From assembly GCA_026168455.1 (NCBI GenBank), contig CM047426.1:77589986-77653985 (forward strand): 64,000 nt of DNA. Direction: 5' to 3'. Each line of letters begins with the position of its first letter. Position 1 is the first letter of the stretch. Shown in pieces: positions 39,330 through 49,459 of the stretch. Below the pieces are notes generated by a model, which was not told the DNA's origin, did no database searches, and saw only the letters and a program-made list of their open reading frames with translations. The position numbers were made by a program, and so were the translations under genes. The DNA is from Theocolax elegans. Its lineage: Eukaryota > Arthropoda > Insecta > Hymenoptera > Cerocephalidae.

Positions 39330-39660
39330 GGTTTGAGCTAGAGACACGCATCTTCAAAGGTATGAAAATCCGGGTACCCGGTAATATTGCATACGTTCGA
39401 TCGTATAACCAAGAGCCGCAAAGTACGCGCTAGCTGTATATCGATGCCGCATCGCCGGTGTAATGCGGAAAAGGCGAGAGCGAAATTTTGGGGTGGTGCG
39501 CAATTCAATTAGCGCGGCTATCCGATTGTATATCCGCCCTCTTCCATTATCTCCGACCCAGTTATCGCTTATCGTCGATATTTTAGCCTTTCTCGATTCT
39601 CTTCCTGGTGAGTGTCAAGTGCACCTCTCGCTTGGCTTCCTTTGTACCGTTTAACTCGTA
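39330..39660. other. CpG-rich islet with a 12-bp perfect palindrome
   Basis: CCGGGTACCCGG at 39370-39381 is a perfect palindrome. Farther on, CAATTCAATTAG and several GATA/TTATC-type strings lie within about 200 bp. A 63-codon plus frame ends at 39654 and is unrecognised. The cluster of factor-like sites suits an enhancer, but this is inference from motifs that are common by chance. Confidence 0.3.
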
Positions 39661-39669
39661 TAATGTATA

Positions 39670-40980
39670 ATTAATTTGTTACGGCATCGAGTCACTTGTA
39701 TTTGTTTTTTTTTAACTTGAATTTTATTGCCCGACACACTTTCAATAATAAACTATATTTTATATATTTTACGAAAATGAAGAAATATTCGTGCCATAAA
39801 TTACAAAATTCCATGAAATTAGGATTTTTTAAAAATAATTTTTGAAATATTTGCATTTAAATAATTTTTTTTGCGAGTAATGGAAAACCTTTAATTGTAC
39901 ATATTTTACTTACAACCCATTTATTTCAAACTCCACGGTTTGTCTTTTTTGATCTTAATCGTATTGTATGGTTTATTACATTTAAATTATCCAATACATT
40001 TACAAAATTTAATAATTCGTAAACAAATTTTAACGTAATACATATTGATTCCAAATAAAATTTATTCGAGCAACAGTTACATATGAGATAATTAATCTAA
40101 AACATATTTTCAATATAATATTTATTTTAGTTTAAAATATTAAGATTAAACCAATGTAAATCAGTTGTTTCATGTCAATAAAGCGATTATCGAAGTTACT
40201 GCAAAAACTATCGGATTAATTTGTTAGATAGAACCATAACTATAAGTAAGTTGCATCAAGACGTGGATAACTTTATTATAGAAAGTTTGTTGAGTAACAA
40301 AGTTCTTACATTGATGTTGTAGCTATCCCACCAGACATTCAACCTAATAATAAATAATTTCCATTTGATATACGCATCAGACTTACTGTATATATTGTAA
40401 ATCCATAATTTTGTATATTGGTAAACCTAATACATATATATATAAGCGCCTAAATTATTCATCAAAAAAATGATTGGTTAAATCATCCGAAAAATAGAAA
40501 ACTAAACTTCCAAATAAATGCCATCAATGCGTTCGCACTTGTATGTATTTTTAGTTGCACCGTTCGATACATAATCCACGTCTGTGTGTGGGTGTGTGTA
40601 TGTATGTAATCCAACTCTTTAAGCTCAACACATTTAAACATACACGTAACATCTTAACTCCTCCGCAATTTATCGCGCCATTAAAGAATGATGAAATATT
40701 CTTTCAAATAAATCTTGGTCGTAAGAGCTACCTCATAATTCTATTAAGAACCTATACCAAATTGAATATATTTTTTTAATATAATATGTAATTTAAATCA
40801 GTATTAATTATTTACTTTAAATGCTTCGGATATGCAATTATAACTTTCAATTAACACTGTAATACAATTATAATGTTATTGACAAAAAAATTTGTTCGCT
40901 ACCACAGTTATAATAAGATAATAAGTGAATCTAAATAAAAATAAAACATAATATTTAGAAAATACGATCTTGTTGATCCG
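39670..40980. other. AT-rich non-coding stretch
   Basis: I see no gene or repeat here except short GT-rich alternation at about 40580-40605. Confidence 0.5.
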
Positions 40981-41009
40981 AAAATAATTGTATATCTTAT
41001 CTATCCGAA

Positions 41010-41345
41010 ATAGCAGAAAGCGGCCAAGGTTTCTCCTCGTATTAACAAAGCGCTACGTCCTTTTCCAGAGTTTCTCGGCACGCAGCCTCTCGTGTAGATT
41101 CAGTGAAACCTCTAAGCTCACGCCGACGTATCGCCCTTTTCAACTCGCGTCGAGTAGTAAGCTCAGCGCGTTTAATTGCGGCCTAATTATAACGCACCCG
41201 CGCGACTTCATACCACGAGAGCTTTTTGAGCTTTCAACGCCCGTCCGCCTGCGCGCAAGTGCGAGCTTTGTAAATGTGCGTGATTCATCAGTTGAGAAAA
41301 CTACAATGCGAATGTCAAAATTTTTGATGATGAGAAATACATAGG
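41010..41345. other. GC-richer islet containing a 118-codon plus-strand frame
   Basis: The frame 40988-41344 encodes an Arg/Ser/Phe/Leu-rich product with no domain, signal peptide or family I can recognise. It is among the longest in the window, but the islet's composition makes long frames likelier. I treat it as unproven. Confidence 0.3.
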
Positions 41346-41349
41346 CAGA

Positions 41350-44300
41350 GTGATTAATTATGTAATTGAATGCTATGGGCCATAGAATTGAGTATGCAAG
41401 TAAATATTTTCTTTTCTTTTCTCTTTTATGGTAAGAAACAAATATTTGTATAAAATAATTTAGGTATAATTAATTTTGTGTAAATATATTTGTAAATTTC
41501 AAAAAATAATTATTCATATACAATAATTGAAACATATTCTAATAAACATATTCTACAAACATATTCTTCATTTTAAATAACGAATGCATTCGATTTCATT
41601 CAACATTTTAGATATTATTATTTACCACAAAACATATAAATCACAACATATTAATATTTACATTGTAAGAGTTGTGTTCTTTTAAAAATTGCTAAATTTG
41701 AAATTGCTAATAATGTTAGAGGAAAATTATAAATTATAAACTCTCTATATAAGTCAGACAATATAAGCTCTGTAAAAATGCACAATGAAATATCATTATT
41801 CTCGTTTTAATCGAGCACGAGGTAAAGTTGCAAACTTATTTTAATAATCTCCTTTCTATTATATCTCAATCTGTGGGTCAAGAGGTTTGCTTCTTTCTCT
41901 TCTTCGCACACTATTGAACTTCTTTTGCTTTTCAAAATCATACTTATGAGTTTTGAAATTTTGCAAAAGAATCGAAATAAAATAATGCAAAACGTATCAT
42001 GAGACGTTCAGATTAAAAAAAAATTTTTATCGGATTATGTCAATACTTTTTACAGGTAAACGTGAATACTGTTTATTAATAATAAGCAAATTTATATATA
42101 GAATGTATATATTACTAAATATTTCAATGTATGATAATAAACTAAAGGAAACCCCAAAGAATTATAAGAATAAAAAAAGTTGAATTTAATGATTGGAAAT
42201 CTATAAATCGCTGAATACTGTTTAAAAACGTTCACATTAAAGACAAGTGAACCAGATTTTATTGTGCCACAAAAGTATGATTATCATCAAATGAAATACT
42301 TTGTGTGAGCAATATTAACGTTTCTCTGCTGCATCTACAGATGACGATTGTATAGTCTAAAATTGTCTTCTAATATACGTATATTACAACTCTATTACGT
42401 TACAATTTAAATGAATTTTCAGATTAGAACTCAATATACCACACAATTTATACCGGACGATATCCGCGGTAAATTATAAAAGAAAGTGAAAGGTTCCATT
42501 TTTATTTAAATATGCACCTTTTACAGATTAAAAGTTCAGTTAGAAGGACACAAGCACCCAATTTTCTCCGTTCTTAACACATTAAACTCCCCAAAAAAGG
42601 ATCTTCAAACTTCTTCTTAAAAAGAAAGCTTATGCAAATTAAAGAACAAAAAGATACCGTTAAATTTTATGGTAGCTAAAGAGTACATTTAAGTTTTTAT
42701 TCTAGAATCCAAGGTATGGTCATGTCTCTATTTGCACAAGACTAAAAAACTAAATTTTAGTATTTAAAAAAATGACATCTATTATTTTCAAGGAGCATCG
42801 AAAACGAGATAAGTAACTAAGCGTGAGTACTTCTCGAGATTTAATGTGATGCAAAGATATTTGGCAGAATGTTTAAGATACCTGTTTTCTTATTTATAAT
42901 ATTGTCTTTTTTGGCTGTTTTGGATGGCGATCTAGGTTGCTGTTTACAAAAATGCGTTATTTTAAATGATGTTTCTACTGGTGTTTCAGAACAAAACTTG
43001 CTGTTAGATTTAAGTATCGTTAGAAACAGTAATAAAAAGTGACAAGTGCGTTTATTTCCATATTAATTTTCATGCTAGAAATTATATTACTTTCCTTAAT
43101 TGTTGGAAATTTTATAAAATTATAAAGCGAAAGTTTAAATTTGAAACTTGTAGCACATTATATTCTCTTTGTTGCTATATATTCTCTGCAATAATTAAAT
43201 TATAAAGCATAAATTAATTAATTTTCAGAGGCAATTAATTATTCTTTCATAATAATTAGAAGGTAATTAAACGAATATAAAATTTTATCTAAAAAATCAA
43301 GTGCTATCTTAAGTGTAGCTATTACAATATTAGTAAAATCACAATTCGTAATACCTTTATCTATTGATACAACAAATATATAAGCTTGTAATTTTTTTAA
43401 AAAAGTAGAATGAAATTAAGAAAAAAAATGTGCATTATCTAATTTAATGTAAAGTATTTGCAGAACCATTAACATTATACGTCAAATAATTAATATGAAA
43501 GAAGCGTAATAGCTCCATTTAATAAATAACAAGTAAGCATGAAATTCAAACTCCTTGTCATTTTTTTTGGTTTTTACCTATGAACGCATCTCTTCTTGGT
43601 ATCGTATAAAACACGACTCTTAAGTTGGTCCGGGTTTTCTCTTTTCCATGCAGAATTTGCTATAAAAGTACTGTAAAACAACTTTAGAAGCTGAGTCTCC
43701 TTCTCTCGACATCTCGAATTTTTATAAAACAAGAAGTGCATCCACCGGAAATGTTTAATGCAACCGAGCGAATCACGATGAAAAATTTAACCGTAGAATT
43801 CCGTTTTAAAAGTTTCCTGTAGTTGGTTGGACGCTCGTTTGGGATGATTAATTTCAGCTCATACAATGGTAAGTTTGCATCGTGTTATGCTTTTTTATTT
43901 ATGATTTTCTAATGTGTAAGTATACTTATTTTCATTTCGTTAATAATGCATTAAGTTAAAGAATTATTTTTTAATTTGAATAACTCAATAATGGCATAAG
44001 AATTTTTGTACTAAAATTTAGTTTTGCAAAATACCATAATAAACTTTGTGAAAAGAGAAAATATTTAGTTTCGGAAGAAAAGCGAGTAAAAGCTTCTTAG
44101 TCTTTCAGTAGTGCATGAAAATTACAATAAAGATGTTGCTGTTTAATTTGTGACTATACTTATACACTAAATTTAGTTATATTTTAATTTATTTAGCTTC
44201 GTTTCTAAGGTTGTGTTAAATATTTTAATCGAATGATTAAATAAGTAATTAACGTGTAAACTAGACTTTTTGATACGTAAAACAGTATTGATTATAAGTT

Positions 44301-44780
44301 TATCTGTAATGAGCCTCGACTGTGACTGTACTTAATATTTTATTAAAATATGCCAAAACACGTACAATCACTTAGCGCAGTTAATGTATAATGCAACTAT
44401 TAAAATAATTTAAAAGTTTACGATCATAGTGTAACACAATTATAATTACATAAATATTATAAACAAAATAATGTAATTTTTTATAAGAAAAATAATGATA
44501 AAATTAAATTAATTTTATCCCCAATGATATAACTGATTATAATTGTCAACAAATTCATATGATTTTTACAAAGACATTTTTAGGGTAAATGTTCTTCTGT
44601 ATTATAAATATAGGTATATCAAGTGCTTCCAAGCTCTCAATTTTAAATCAAATAATTATAAAAAGTACAGACCATTCTGTAGAGCCCTCGTTACCTTTAA
44701 AATAAGTGCTTGCCCATTCAAAATTGCTGGTAAAGCTAAGGAAACCAAGAGCAAAGTTTAACTAAGTTCACAATTCATAC
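41350..44780. other. AT-rich non-coding stretch with a small islet
   Basis: Apart from a modestly richer patch at 43560-43870, this is uniform AT-rich DNA. The 60-codon minus frame in the patch is unrecognised. TATAAAAG near 43662 lacks an initiator. Confidence 0.45.
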
Positions 44781-44789
44781 TGGAGACAC

Positions 44790-45235
44790 GAACGAAGTTA
44801 AACAGATTACGTGACTGCTAATGTATGACGTGACACTCTTGCGCCTACTCTCACGATTATGCACGTTCTCCCATAACGTGTAACAAGTTTCAAGCTGCAC
44901 GTATAACAAGTCAATTTTTTCCATTGTTTAAATTTTCCAGCAACTTTCCGAGTTTAGCCCCTAATCTCCTTTGTTCCATCCATACATTTGTATAAAAAGA
45001 GTATTTGAGATAAAACTGAAGTATATTCCTTACATGTGCGTGATACTATCGGTATTCTTTCGCACAGCGTATGGGTAAATCTCTATCAACAGAGACGCGT
45101 GTATAATCCGAAATTCTGTGCCGGCAAGCGTAAATCGCAAGTAAGGGAGCTTGTACTTTCTATCTTGGTATCTCCAGGGATCGGTTGATCTTAGAAAGCT
45201 TCGCTGATGAAGCGAAAAGGGATAGCTGAAACTGA
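44790..45235. other. Mixed-composition islet, function unknown
   Basis: Moderately G+C-enriched sequence without a long frame. Two CACGT-type strings occur near 44860-44905. Nothing specific can be named. Confidence 0.25.
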
Positions 45236-45239
45236 TACA

Positions 45240-46575
45240 TTACTGAAAGCCGTATTTCGAATATATATGTCTTTATCGAGTCTACGTATATATAACACAC
45301 TTTACGACGTGTCCAAAAGAATTGAAAGATTGGTGATTGAATCTTTTAAGTTTATTCAACAGAAAGTCGAAAATTGATCTTTCAAATTACTATTGGGATA
45401 CATTTTATTTGCTTTTGTTAAATCCAGTTTTTAAACCCACCCTCACGAAAAATATTCTCATTCCAGTAATAAAACCATTCGCAGGAAAAATCTTCTACTT
45501 TCGTCCCATGTTGCACAATGTACTACTGCAATGCACTTAAGAGGTTTAATCGATATTTTCGAAGTACAGAAATTTTAGCATTTTCGTATATGCCAATCCG
45601 GCATTCATATACGCAAAACTTTCTAATACGTTCAATAATCATAACAACAAAATTTTAAAAAACAACTCATAATTTTAATGAAAATAAATTTTTTTGACAA
45701 AAATATGTTTCTAAATACATTACCAATCAAATTTCATCTGTCGAGAGATCAAAGTGGAAAGAGAGGTGTATCGCAGCTATCCATAACTCCGTACTCGATG
45801 TTACACTTACACGCACACAAAACTAGACTCTATTATCGACTATCAGTCTCGGAGGGGCTTTTCTTTTTTATCACGTTTGTATAATCCGTGAGGAGAAGCT
45901 GAATTGTGGTTAGTGAGGTTTTCCAACTTTCATACTACTACATTTCTCAACTGTTTAGTCGTTAAATATACGTCTATAAAAAATACATTCTTTTAGTTAT
46001 TCCTCCTGATACAGATTTATCACTGTTTTTGTTCTAAGAGATTAGTGTAAATCAATGTTATTTTTTTATAACACTGATCTGAAAATTTTTAGGACAATAA
46101 CATTCTCACAATTACTGTAGATAATTACAAAATTTATACTAAAAAATCGTTTATTGCACAATATATTGTGTTATTTAATTACAACCATAATATGCATACA
46201 ATAATTCAAATTATTAGTAACACGTTTTTAAATTATAAGTTATATTATTTTTTTTAATTAAAAATAGAATAGATAAAAATTTTACGAATCGAAATGTACT
46301 TATAATCAAAATTATTTACAATTACAAGATTAACTAGTAAATAAATCAAATATTTTACGAAAAAATATTAAATACAGATGAAATTGTGACTGTAAGTGTA
46401 TAGTATTTATTTTTGTATATTTTTAGTTACTATAATGAATCATTTTCATTTTCTATGCAATCAATTTTAGTCTTTTCCGATTAATTAAAACAGGTTTTCA
46501 TCGCAACTTCTTTACTTTCAGTACACTTTCGGTCATTTGCGGTTACTGTCAATTAATAACGATTAATTACTTCCG
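45240..46575. other. AT-rich stretch
   Basis: Frames at 45337-45540 and 45678-45884 are unrecognised. GTGTCCAAAAG near 45309 is too short to call a mariner end. Toward the 3' side, degenerate TTCGGTCA/TGCGGTTA strings lead into the TGGTCA repeat. Confidence 0.4.
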
Positions 46576-46580
46576 GTTTA

Positions 46581-46615
46581 CTTCTGGTCAGTTTTGGTCA
46601 ATTTTGGTCATTTTC
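46581..46615 (+). repeat. Three-unit TTTTGGTCA tandem repeat (10-bp period)
   Basis: TGGTCA recurs at 46585, 46595 and 46605 with TTTT or TTCT spacers. Looser versions (TTCGGTCA, GCGGTTA) occur from about 46526. GGTCA is also the nuclear-receptor half-site motif, but regular 10-bp spacing is as easily explained by replication slippage. Confidence 0.6.
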
Positions 46616-46621
46616 GATGTG

Positions 46622-46645
46622 ACAAGGTGGATTTAATCCACTTGT
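46622..46645. repeat. Near-perfect palindrome at the element border
   Basis: GTGGATTTAATCCAC (46627-46641) is palindromic around its centre and is extended by ACAAG on the left and TTGT on the right with one bulged G. It straddles the 5' border of the tRNA-like element 46643-46841. Confidence 0.6.
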
Positions 46646-46663
46646 CATATAGATGCCAGCATT

Positions 46664-46693
46664 ACCGACACCGCGAAGCGGCGCGGTATCGGT
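46664..46693 (+). repeat. 11-bp G+C-rich hairpin upstream of the tRNA-like segment
   Basis: ACCGA and ACCGCG pair with CGCGGT and TCGGT around a 6-nt loop with one internal mismatch. It lies about 37 nt before the tRNA-like start. It could be a fold in an RNA leader, or simply part of the element. Confidence 0.6.
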
Positions 46694-46729
46694 AGCATAT
46701 GAGAGCAATAAGCAGGCGCTACGACCAGT

Positions 46730-46803
46730 GCGGGCGTAGCGCAGTGGTTAGCGTGAACGCCTTCGGATCCGAAGGGGCTCGGGTTCAAGACCCGACGCCC
46801 GCT
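46730..46803 (+). pseudogene. tRNA-Arg(UCG)-like segment with intact Pol III signals but broken anticodon arm
   Basis: The 74-nt segment has a perfect acceptor stem (GCGGGCG with CGCCCGC), a paired D stem (GCGC with GCGT), and a perfect 5-bp T stem (TCGGG with CCCGA) around TTCAAGA. TAGCGCAGTGG fits the A box and GGTTCAAGACC the B box. CTTCGGATCCGAAG matches the loop and 3' anticodon stem of tRNA-Arg(UCG). The 5' strand reads AACGC and cannot pair. Instead CCTTCGGATCCGAAGG is a 16-bp palindrome. No CCA is encoded, as normal in eukaryotes. T6 lies just downstream. It is probably transcribable but not a normal tRNA. Confidence 0.6.
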
Positions 46804-46806
46804 TCA

Positions 46807-46812
46807 TTTTTT
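46807..46812 (+). terminator. Pol III terminator T6 after the tRNA-like segment
   Basis: Six T residues begin four bases after the 3' end of the tRNA-like segment, the usual arrangement for eukaryotic tRNA genes. Confidence 0.5.
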
Positions 46813-46849
46813 ATTCAGCACTTAAAAAGTCTCATGCCACATCGATTAC

Positions 46850-48265
46850 CTATGATAAGTTTTACTTATTTCCATTTTACGTAATAATTACTCCCTGTCA
46901 CTCCGATCACTTTTAGTTTATTTAGAATACAATCTATATACGTAACAAAACTTTATTATTATTATTAGAAATAAAATATTGAAAGGGGCGAAATTTTAAC
47001 GACAAATTCGTTTTCCTGCTTTATCAACATGATTTAAGTATTTAAAGAATATAACTATTTTAATGTCTGACCATTTTCGTTTTAATCTACTGTCTATATA
47101 AAATACCACTAAAACTAAAAATTCATTCATTGGGTAATAGTACTGTTGTAATGAAATTATAATTCATAAAGAATTTATCACAAATTATAACTCTTTTTTC
47201 AATAATGTTAATTATTAAATTATTTTATTTGAATTTTAACACGTTACGTGTGATACTCTTTTATACGTTAATTTTAACGCGCTGGCAAAGAAAAACTTTT
47301 AATATTTATCTTCATTAATTATTATATTATAAGTTTAATTAAAGTCTTTGTGGTTACAGCAAAGATACACATTAATTAATTAAACACTGAGTTGTGTGCA
47401 TCCGGCAAATATTCAGATATATATGTTTATGATCAATTCAGTATTACAATGTTCCCATCTATTCTCCGGTACGTGAACATCGAGAATTCATCGTCGCTCA
47501 TATCGCGATTAGCCTCAGTTAAATTAATAGCAATTCTCCGGCAATTTTGAACGCTTAACTCAAGGATCAGCTTAACAGCCGAATCTCGCATCCCAAATAA
47601 TACGCGAATCATCCACGTTCAAGCTTCTGAGTTTATTGTCTTTGGTATTTGAACTTGAAGCTTGAACGTTTGTTTTCTTATCTTACAAATATGATCGCAT
47701 AAATATTAATAGCTTTTAGAATTTTGTATTTTCTTTATCAAAACAATGCTTTTAGTATCATCAACTATTTTAGAGATTTTTTCACTAAGATTTATTTACA
47801 CAAAAAAACGATAAATATTATGTGTATTATTTCGTGTGGAATATATTTCATTTTTCTCTGTTGTGCGGATAAAAAAAACTTTATTTACTGTACATATGCA
47901 TACATTTAACTCGTAAAAGAAAGGTAAACAAGATAAGCTCGCTGTTGTAAATTAATTTTTTCCAAATAACCGACGATATAACATGTAATTTTATATATTT
48001 ACATAACTAATTTCGATATAATTAAAAATAAAATTATTCGTATTTTACTGCATCAGGTGAATCTTGTTAAGCCTGGCTGCAGGAAAACAAATAATCTCGG
48101 ATATAAGTAATAGCCAATATAGAAGCGGTTCATCAATAAACTATCAATGAATTCGCAAACTGCATTTTCGCATTTATACATATGTGAATGTACATGGTAT
48201 TAAATTTCGCTTGACCTCTCTATCTAGAATAATTGGATTTTTAAGCCTAGAACATAAATAAAACA
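46850..48265. other. AT-rich non-coding stretch
   Basis: A patch at about 47440-47650 is less AT-rich. Otherwise I see nothing. GCTTGAACG at 47659 is the near reverse complement of CGTTCAAGC at 47618, a short local hairpin. Confidence 0.45.
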
Positions 48266-48269
48266 TAGA

Positions 48270-48480
48270 TGATGTAGGAAAACAATCTGTGTGAGGGAGA
48301 CGAATATTCTCTTCTCTAACTAATCAGTCATAAAGGAGAATAACCAAGAGCTATCCAGTGTCGAGCCAACCGGAAGTTTCAGGCAAGCTATTGCAAAACT
48401 TCCGGCTTACCATGAGAGGAGTTCTTGATGAAGAAGAGAGAGAAAGAAAGAGAGAAGAATGAAGGAACCGGTTGCCAATA
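48270..48480. other. Islet with an ETS-like hairpin and a polypurine tract
   Basis: CCGGAAGTTT (48370-48379) and its exact reverse complement AAACTTCCGG (48396-48405) are 16 nt apart; both contain the ETS-family core CCGGAAGT. A GA-rich purine tract of about 35 nt follows at 48430-48467. Both features are common in regulatory DNA, and no frame is recognisable. Confidence 0.35.
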
Positions 48481-48489
48481 TCTTCAATG

Positions 48490-49015
48490 CGATCATATAA
48501 ACGAAAATAGTTTCATCATTCTGAGATAGTTTTGCGGTTTTATTCAGACTTACCACAAAGACACAGATATTACTTTCTTTATGCATTATTTGCATATTTG
48601 TTGAAATAATGTTTGAAAATATTTTTTTAATTGTATACTATTACATTCAAATATTTCTCTAACATTATGTTACTTTTTGAATTACATTATTGTACTTTTT
48701 TAATTATACTTTTTCTTTTTAGAAAGAGTAATTATTGTTAAGTGAAATTAAGTACTTGCCATATATACTACTTACTACCCATATAAATGTGGAATAATAA
48801 CAATTTATATTTCTACGTGGCATCATTGTGTTGGTCCGCTAATAATTAAATTCTAAAATAAGTTAAACGTTAAAAATTGTTATACAAGTTTAAGTATTAT
48901 ATACAATTTAAAATTTTTGTTACATTTTTAAAATAATTTAAATTATATTATTTCAATTTATGTAATAAATATTTAATCTGTAGGGTACTATAGTAATTTA
49001 TAAAATTAATATCGC
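48490..49015. other. AT-rich non-coding stretch
   Basis: Nothing that I can name. Confidence 0.5.
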
Positions 49016-49019
49016 AAAT

Positions 49020-49450
49020 TCAAGTATCTCGAGACATGCTGACGATCATCCAAGAATTACCATTTGTGTATGAAAAGATACATGGATTAACTTTTCCCAA
49101 AAGTGTATTGTCAATCCCTCTATCAGGCAGGATCTATATCGAAGAGAAACTAATAATGCACTAAAAGACAAGATCAGAAAAAGTCGAATTTCATTTCGGT
49201 GCAATGCGCGAGTGGGTGACAAAACGCGCGAATATAGGGAATGACCCAAATAATTAAGAGGGCCTCGCTTGTCGTTGACCTCAATTTCGCGTCACCCCGA
49301 TCTGGTTGCAATGGAAGCGCGGATAATGATATTTCAGATAAAAGAAATGGAAAGCTAGCGATAATGAGGAAAGGTGGCTGAGTTTAAACGAGGCGAAACT
49401 TTCGACTGACTCCTACAATTTGATTATTTTTGTACGCCGTCTTTGTATAC
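49020..49450. other. GC-richer islet, function unknown
   Basis: CpG-rich parts at 49195-49330. The minus-strand 67-codon frame (49046-49249) is unrecognised. A candidate conserved non-coding element. Confidence 0.3.
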
Positions 49451-49459
49451 CGTCCCAAC

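Larger units (their letters stand above)
46643..46841 (+). mobile_element. tRNA-like-bearing short TG..CA element, copy A
   Basis: The unit starts TGTCATATAG and I place its end at ATGCCACA, about 199 bp, chosen from the 198-bp length of copies B and C. CATATGAGA and AATAAGCAGGCG echo TATATGAGA and GATAAGGTG of copy B. The tRNA-like segment starts 87 nt in, matching the other copies. A hairpin ACCGA-ACCGCG (46664-46675) with CGCGGT-TCGGT (46682-46693) is unique to this copy. No target duplication is visible, so the borders are tentative and membership in the family is less sure than for B and C. Confidence 0.45.

Noticed and set aside
40988..41344. 118-codon plus-strand frame
   Set aside because: Unrecognised Arg/Ser/Phe-rich product in a G+C-richer islet, where chance frames are longer.
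45303..45325. GTGTCCAAAAG as a mariner end
   Set aside because: Too short, with no inverted partner or flanking TA signal.
46730..46803. Functional tRNA-Arg gene
   Set aside because: The anticodon stem cannot pair, although all other arms and the terminator look sound.
46699..46884. 61-codon plus-strand frame
   Set aside because: It overlaps the tRNA-like segment, which explains its composition.
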